Origin: an uncultured Holophagales bacterium
Lineage (GTDB): Bacteria; Acidobacteriota; Thermoanaerobaculia; UBA5066
Direction of reading: 5' to 3'
Assembly: GCA_937864895.1 (NCBI GenBank)
Contig: CALMDF010000466.1
Span: 1 to 9,760 of the forward strand
DNA length: 9,760 nucleotides
Below the pieces are notes generated by a model. The model was not told the origin of the DNA, did not search any database, and was given only the letters and a program-made list of their open reading frames with translations. Below are positions 6,566-9,760 of the stretch, piece by piece. The translations under genes and the position numbers were made by a program. Each line of letters starts with the position of its first letter. The first letter of the stretch is position 1.

Positions 6566-7485
6566 GGCGAGGATTGTACGGAGGGACCGCCCGGCCCGCC
6601 CACGGCGCTCTCGACCTCGACGGAGTAGCGGGCGTAGCCCGAGAACTCGAACCGGAAGGCGCTGTCGAGCCTGAAGAGGACGGCCGTCTTCCCCCTGACC
6701 TTCAGCTCGACGACGCACGGAAGCCACGCCCCCTCCGAGACCTGCCGGGCCCGGTAGGAAATCGCCGCCCCCTTCACGTTGACGGCGATCCCGAGCCCCA
6801 CCCTCACCGGCCGGACGAGGCGCGCCTCGACGGAAACGACCTGCAGGTCCGTGGCGTCCACGACGACGCGCCCGGCGAGGGCGTTCAGGGCCCGGTCGCC
6901 GAGCGTCGCGGCCGGCAGGCCCTCCTTCGGCGCGAACTCGAGGGCGTAGGCGGGCCTCCCTTCCACGTTCGTCTCCTCGACCAGCCCGTAGGAGAAGCGG
7001 TCGATCAGGTCCGAGAGGCGGCGCGCCCCGACGAGCGGGTCCTCCTCGGAACCCCCGGTGGCCTCGACCCGCGCGGCGCGCGCCTCGGCCTCCCTCTCCT
7101 CGCGGTCCCGGCGCCGCTTCGCCTCGGCCTCCGCGTCCTCCCGCTTCTCCGCCTCCGTCGCGGGGCGGCCGTCCACCTCGACGAGCTCCCGCGTCGCCCG
7201 GCCCGGCTCGTCCCCCGAGAAATACTGGTAGCGGCGCCGCGTCACCGCCTTCGGCCGCCCGTCCTTCCCGTAGTCGGTCCGGACCTCGACCTGGTCGAAG
7301 GTCGAGGCCGTCACGGCGAGGTCCGCACGGCGCTGCGCGCGCGCCACGGCCCGGATCAGCTCCTCGGCGGAGAAGGGGGCGCGGGGGCTCGCCGCCGCCA
7401 GCGGTGCGGCCCGGGAGAGGCCCCCCACGGCGAGGAGGGCGGCGAGGCCGAAGCCCGGGAGAAAGCGGAAACCACGCCGGGTCAC
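6562..7485 (-). CDS. Putative exported LolA-like beta protein with a charged helical insert
   Basis: No specific family is recognised with certainty. The 307-residue product begins with TRRGFRFLPG followed by a hydrophobic stretch (11-32) ending in AAPLAAASP, an export signal with a Tat-like T-R-R-x-F motif. Residues 60-110 are beta-rich (DQVEVRTDYG, RRYQYFSGDE). Residues 111-142 form one highly charged Glu/Lys/Arg helix, probably coiled coil. The C-terminal half has alternating strands: AYALEFAPK, GRVVVDATDLQVVSVEARL, AISYRARQVSEGAWLPCVVELKV, and a final SGYARYSVEVES. The pattern of a residual-fate step followed by a WLP strand resembles LolA/LolB-like lipid-binding beta folds seen in secreted bacterial proteins. 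The frame extends to 7524, but that would overlap the divergent gene at 7509; GTG 7485 is preferred. It is coupled by a 4-nt overlap to the Cys-less thioredoxin-like protein. Confidence 0.65.
   Translation of the reverse strand: MTRRGFRFLPGFGLAALLAVGGLSRAAPLAAASPRAPFSAEELIRAVARAQRRADLAVTASTFDQVEVRTDYGKDGRPKAVTRRRYQYFSGDEPGRATRELVEVDGRPATEAEKREDAEAEAKRRRDREEREAEARAARVEATGGSEEDPLVGARRLSDLIDRFSYGLVEETNVEGRPAYALEFAPKEGLPAATLGDRALNALAGRVVVDATDLQVVSVEARLVRPVRVGLGIAVNVKGAAISYRARQVSEGAWLPCVVELKVRGKTAVLFRLDSAFRFEFSGYARYSVEVESAVGGPGGPSVQSSP
6573..6578 (-). promoter_or_regulatory. TACAAT -10 candidate inside the upstream gene's 3' end
   Basis: On the reverse strand TACAAT (6578-6573) ends seven bases before GTG 6565. 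It lies within the last codons of the preceding gene, so the thioredoxin-like gene may have its own leaderless internal promoter in addition to coupled translation. The -35 region is GC-only and unconvincing. Confidence 0.35.
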
Positions 7486-7492
7486 GCCCCGG

Positions 7493-7498
7493 ACGTTA
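7493..7498 (-). promoter_or_regulatory. TANNNT -10 box seven bases before GTG 7485
   Basis: On the reverse strand TAACGT (7498-7493) ends seven bases before GTG 7485, the position expected for a leaderless transcript. There is no Shine-Dalgarno in the intervening CCGGGGC. It shares bases 7497-7498 with the -10 candidate of the divergent plus-strand gene. Confidence 0.42.
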
Positions 7499-7502
7499 CG
7501 AT
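7497..7502 (+). promoter_or_regulatory. TANNNT -10 box six bases before ATG 7509
   Basis: TACGAT (7497-7502) is followed by GACCGC and then ATG 7509, with no Shine-Dalgarno. It overlaps the oppositely oriented TAACGT box by two bases, so polymerase could not occupy both at once. Confidence 0.42.
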
Positions 7503-7508
7503 GACCGC

Positions 7509-7808
7509 ATGTCGAATGCACCAAAGTCCGCCGTCGAGCTCGCCATGGAACGCCTCCGCGCCGCCGACCGCGAGGCGGGCATCGAGGAGACGACCCTCAG
7601 CGACGTCCAGAAGGCCGCCATCGCCGAGGCGCGCACGGTCGCCGCCTCCCGGCTCGCCGAGAGGGAGATTCTCTTCAAGGACGCCCTGAAGAGCGTCTTC
7701 GACCCCGCCGCCCGCGAGAAGGCCGAGGAGGAGTACCAGGTCGACCGCTCGCGCATCGAGTCAGACCGCGATCGGGCGATCGAACGAATCCGCCGCGGGG
7801 AGAAGTGA
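7509..7808 (+). CDS. Small all-helical charged protein, function unknown
   Basis: This 99-residue protein is rich in Ala, Glu, Arg and Asp with no Cys or Trp and no signal peptide. It reads as nearly continuous amphipathic helix: SAVELAMERLRAADREAG (8-25), then VQKAAIAEARTVAASRLAER (36-55), then AREKAEEEYQVDRSRIESDRDRAIERIRR (69-97). It is likely a cytoplasmic helical-hairpin or coiled-coil protein. I have an impression of similar small hypothetical proteins in Acidobacteriota but cannot assign a family. The frame is open upstream to 7404, but that part is antisense to the secreted-protein gene. ATG 7509 is chosen for its position between the divergent genes and the -10 box six bases ahead of it. 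The epimerase follows after 13 bases, so the two are probably cotranscribed. Confidence 0.75.
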   Translation: MSNAPKSAVELAMERLRAADREAGIEETTLSDVQKAAIAEARTVAASRLAEREILFKDALKSVFDPAAREKAEEEYQVDRSRIESDRDRAIERIRRGEK

Positions 7809-7821
7809 CGGAAGAACCTCC

Positions 7822-8724
7822 GTGAAGATCGTCGTCACCGGCGGGACCGGGTTCCTCGGACGCAGGCTCGTCGCCGCCCTCCTCGGCAGGGGCCGGGAGG
7901 TCTCGGTCGTGACGCGCGACCCCTCCCGGGCCCGGGTCCCCGCCGGCGCCCGGGCGATCTCGTGGAGCGACCTGCCCCGCGCCGTCGACGGCGCGGGCGC
8001 CGTCGTCAATCTCGCCGGCGAGACGATCGCCCAGAGGTGGACCGCCGCGGCGAAGGACCGGATCGTCGGGAGCCGGGCCGAGGCGGCGGAGAGGGTCGGG
8101 ACGGCCCTCCGGACCGCGAAGGCCCGGCCGGCCGTCCTCCTGAACGCCTCGGCCGTCGGCTTCTACGGAAACCGGGACGACGAGGAGCTGACCGAAGCGA
8201 GCGGCGCCGGGACGGGCTTCCTCGCCGAGACCACGATCGCCTGGGAAGAGGCCGCGCGCCGCGCGACCCCCGACGGGGTCCGGCTCGTCCTGGCGCGGAC
8301 CGGGATCGTCCTCGGCGAGGAGGGGGGCGCGCTCGCGAAGATGCTCCTCCCCTTCCGCCTCGGCGCCGGCGGGCCGCTCGGGAGCGGCAGGCAGTGGATG
8401 CCCTGGATCCACCGGGACGACCTCGTGGCCCTCTTCCTCGCGGCACTCGAGGACCCGCGGTACGAGGGCGCGGTGAACGCCGTCTCCCCCGCGCCGGTCA
8501 CGATGAGGGAGTTCGCCGCGACCCTCGGGCGGGTCCTCCGCCGGCCCGCGTTCGCCCCGGCGCCGGCTTTCGCGATCCGGGCGGCGATGGGCGAGATGGC
8601 GGCGCTCGTCCTGGACGGGCAGAAGGCCCTTCCCGCCAGGGCCGCCTCCCTCGGGTTCCGCTTCCGCTTCGGGAACCTCGAGGCCGCCCTCCGGGACCTC
8701 CTGGACCGCCCCTCGGCCGCCTGA
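7822..8724 (+). CDS. TIGR01777-type NAD(P)-dependent epimerase (YfcH-like extended SDR)
   Basis: This 300-residue protein is a full-length member of the extended short-chain dehydrogenase group that includes YfcH. It begins directly with the Rossmann dinucleotide loop GGTGFLG (7-13), and NLAGE (63-67) follows. QRWTAAAKDRIVGSR (71-85) is a strong signature of this family. ASAVGFYG (109-116) carries the Tyr of the SDR active site at Y115. GSGRQWMPWIHRDDL (187-201) and the C-terminal DUF1731-like DGQKALPARAASLGF (265-279) complete the match. It should be cytosolic and bind NAD(P); the substrate is not established for the family. The start is GTG with GGAAGAA (7810-7816) five bases before it. It follows the 99-residue gene by 13 bases. 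A GC-rich hairpin candidate lies just after the stop. Confidence 0.93.
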   Translation: MKIVVTGGTGFLGRRLVAALLGRGREVSVVTRDPSRARVPAGARAISWSDLPRAVDGAGAVVNLAGETIAQRWTAAAKDRIVGSRAEAAERVGTALRTAKARPAVLLNASAVGFYGNRDDEELTEASGAGTGFLAETTIAWEEAARRATPDGVRLVLARTGIVLGEEGGALAKMLLPFRLGAGGPLGSGRQWMPWIHRDDLVALFLAALEDPRYEGAVNAVSPAPVTMREFAATLGRVLRRPAFAPAPAFAIRAAMGEMAALVLDGQKALPARAASLGFRFRFGNLEAALRDLLDRPSAA

Positions 8725-8726
8725 TC

Positions 8727-8764
8727 GCGCGCCTCCCGGGCTGCCCTCCGGGCCGCTCCCGCGC
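8727..8764. terminator. GC-rich nested hairpin in the gap after the epimerase gene
   Basis: In the 53-base gap between the epimerase stop and the next start, GCGCG (8727-8731) can pair with CGCGC (8760-8764). Inside it, CCCGG (8735-8739) can pair with CCGGG (8748-8752). No T-run follows, so termination is uncertain. The structure directly abuts the -10 candidate at 8766. Confidence 0.25.
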
Positions 8765-8765
8765 G

Positions 8766-8771
8766 TAGACT
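8766..8771 (+). promoter_or_regulatory. TANNNT -10 box six bases before ATG 8778
   Basis: TAGACT (8766-8771) is followed by CCCCCG and then ATG 8778. There is no purine-rich ribosome binding site between them. The placement is the same as at 195 and 7509 and suggests a leaderless transcript starting at the molybdenum hydroxylase gene. Confidence 0.42.
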
Positions 8772-8777
8772 CCCCCG

Positions 8778-9760
8778 ATGGCGCCTCTCCTCGGCAAGTC
8801 CCTCCCGCGCGTCGACGGCCCCGCCAAGGTGGCCGGCTCGGCCCGTTACGTCGACGACCTCGTCCTCCCCGGGATGATCCACGGCGCGACCGTTCGCAGC
8901 GACGTCGCCCGCGGCCGCCTCCTCGGCGTCGACCTCGACCCCGCGTTCGACTGGAGCGGGATCACGGTCGTCACCGCCGACGACGTCCCGGTCAACGCCG
9001 TCCCCGTCATCGAGACCGACCAGCCGGTCCTCGCGAAGGACGAGATCCGCCACGCCTACGAGCCGGTCGCCCTGCTCGCCTGCGAGGACCGGCTCCGCCT
9101 CGAGAAGGCCCTCCGGCACGTCACGCTCCGGGTCGAGCCGCTCCCGCCCGTCCTCACGATCGACGAGGCCCTCGCGGCCCGCGTCGTCATCCGCCCTCCC
9201 GACAACGTCTTCAAGCGCTACCGGATCACGAAGGGGCGCGGCGCGAGCGGAGTCGAGGCGTGCGAGGTCGTCGTCCGGGGCGTCTACGAGACGGGCGCGC
9301 AGGAGCACGTCTACATCGAGCCGAACGGGATGATCGCCTACTGGGACGAGGAGGGCGCCCACGTCGAGGGGTCGCTCCAGTGCCCCTACTACGTCCAGAA
9401 GGGGATCAAGGGGGTCTTCGGCCTCCCCGACGACGGCGTCGACGTGACGCAGGCCGTCACGGGCGGCGGCTTCGGCGGAAAGGAGGAGTACCCGACGCTC
9501 GTCGCCCTCCACGCCCTCCTCCTCGCGAAGAAGTCGGGCCGCCCGGTGAAGCTCGTCTACGGCCGGCAGGAGGACGTCGAGGCCTCGACGAAGCGGCACC
9601 CCTCGCGCGTCGAGATCGCGACCGGGTGCGACCGGGACGGGACCCTCCGAGCCGTCTCGATCCGCGTCCTCTTCGACGGCGGGGCGTACGTCACGCTCAC
9701 GCCCGTCGTCCTCTCGCGCGGCGCGCTCCACGCCTGCGGCGCCTACCGCTGGGAGGACGT
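8778..9760 (+). CDS. Xanthine dehydrogenase/aldehyde oxidase family molybdopterin subunit, N-terminal part
   Basis: The open frame starts at ATG 8778 and is still open at the window end (327 complete codons; full subunits usually run to about 700-800 residues). Residues 6-27 (GKSLPRVDGPAKVAGSARYVDD) and the following 100 residues match the hammerhead domain of molybdenum hydroxylase large subunits. The molybdopterin-binding domain then begins: GAQEHVYIEPNGMIAY (173-188), GSLQCPYYVQKGI (198-210, with Q201 at the usual cofactor-contact position) and the hallmark Gly-rich loop GGGFGGKEE (229-237). KLVYGRQEDVEASTKRHP (258-275) is also typical. The enzyme hydroxylates a purine, aldehyde or N-heterocycle using water, passing electrons to Fe-S and FAD partners. 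No Fe-S or FAD domain is visible here, so partner genes are expected outside the window. The actual substrate cannot be read. Confidence 0.9.
   Translation, partial: MAPLLGKSLPRVDGPAKVAGSARYVDDLVLPGMIHGATVRSDVARGRLLGVDLDPAFDWSGITVVTADDVPVNAVPVIETDQPVLAKDEIRHAYEPVALLACEDRLRLEKALRHVTLRVEPLPPVLTIDEALAARVVIRPPDNVFKRYRITKGRGASGVEACEVVVRGVYETGAQEHVYIEPNGMIAYWDEEGAHVEGSLQCPYYVQKGIKGVFGLPDDGVDVTQAVTGGGFGGKEEYPTLVALHALLLAKKSGRPVKLVYGRQEDVEASTKRHPSRVEIATGCDRDGTLRAVSIRVLFDGGAYVTLTPVVLSRGALHACGAYRWED

Noticed and set aside
3597..6674. 1025-codon plus-strand open frame covering exoD, sppA and beyond
   Set aside because: It is out of frame with sppA, which has a complete set of S49 motifs, and its product is compositionally biased with no recognisable domain.
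6566..6727. 54-residue N-terminal extension of the thioredoxin-like protein
   Set aside because: It would overlap the upstream gene by about 165 bp, is Arg-rich, and would bury the membrane anchor. The GTGA overlap at 6562-6565 is the natural junction.
7486..7524. 13-residue upstream extension of the exported LolA-like protein to 7524
   Set aside because: It would overlap the divergent gene at 7509 and displace the export signal from the N-terminus.
8727..8764. Confident Rho-independent terminator after the epimerase
   Set aside because: The stems are plausible, but there is no T-run and GC-rich DNA forms such pairs easily. It is kept only as a low-confidence feature.
8163..9731. 522-codon minus-strand open frame opposite the epimerase and molybdenum hydroxylase
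   Set aside because: Its product is Asp/Val/Arg-rich and is the mirror of GTC/GAC codons in the real genes; the plus-strand frames have strong motifs.
1..9760. Mobile elements, CRISPR arrays, tRNA or rRNA genes, toxin-antitoxin or defence genes
   Set aside because: I saw no spaced direct repeats, transposase motifs, cloverleaf-like segments or known defence domains, and base composition looks uniform by eye across the window.

Overview
The window is very GC-rich DNA (estimated by eye at above 70 %). It is dense, with short or overlapping gene junctions and frequent strand switches. The gene content is chromosomal and unremarkable for a Gram-negative-type soil or sediment bacterium: ExoD, SppA, a Wzx-like flippase and a molybdenum hydroxylase. 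Base composition, many GTG starts and the style of the secreted LolA-like protein suggest Acidobacteriota or a similar lineage, but that is inference. I see no rRNA, tRNA, CRISPR array, insertion sequence or phage gene. Apart from the promoter pattern described below, I do not see a candidate for a novel multi-gene system.

Layout. (1) 1-95, minus: the first 31 codons of a secreted protein. (2) 195-2578, plus: a two-gene envelope polysaccharide unit, a Wzx/MOP-type flippase followed, with a 4-nt overlap, by a family 2 glycosyltransferase. (3) 2530-4114, minus: exoD followed by a second family 2 glycosyltransferase. The two glycosyltransferases run tail to tail and overlap antisense by 49 bp. 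(4) 4222-5979, plus: sppA, the long signal peptide peptidase with its catalytic Lys and Ser present. (5) 5993-7485, minus: a putatively exported LolA-like protein, overlapped by 4 nt with a membrane-anchored thioredoxin-fold protein that has no cysteines. (6) 7509-8724, plus: a 99-residue all-helical protein and a TIGR01777-type NAD(P)-dependent epimerase. (7) 8778 to the end, plus: the N-terminal 327 residues of a xanthine dehydrogenase/aldehyde oxidase family molybdopterin subunit.

Regions 2 and 3 together look like part of a cell-surface polysaccharide locus. The most interesting non-coding pattern is at the translation starts. Starts with a Shine-Dalgarno sequence (95, 4114, 4222, 7822) lack a nearby -10 box. 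Five others (195, 6565, 7485, 7509, 8778) lack a Shine-Dalgarno but carry TANNNT ending exactly 6 or 7 nt before the start codon, as expected for leaderless transcription. Two of these boxes, at 7493-7502, overlap each other on opposite strands.

Most long open frames antisense to these genes are composition-driven shadows and are not listed.
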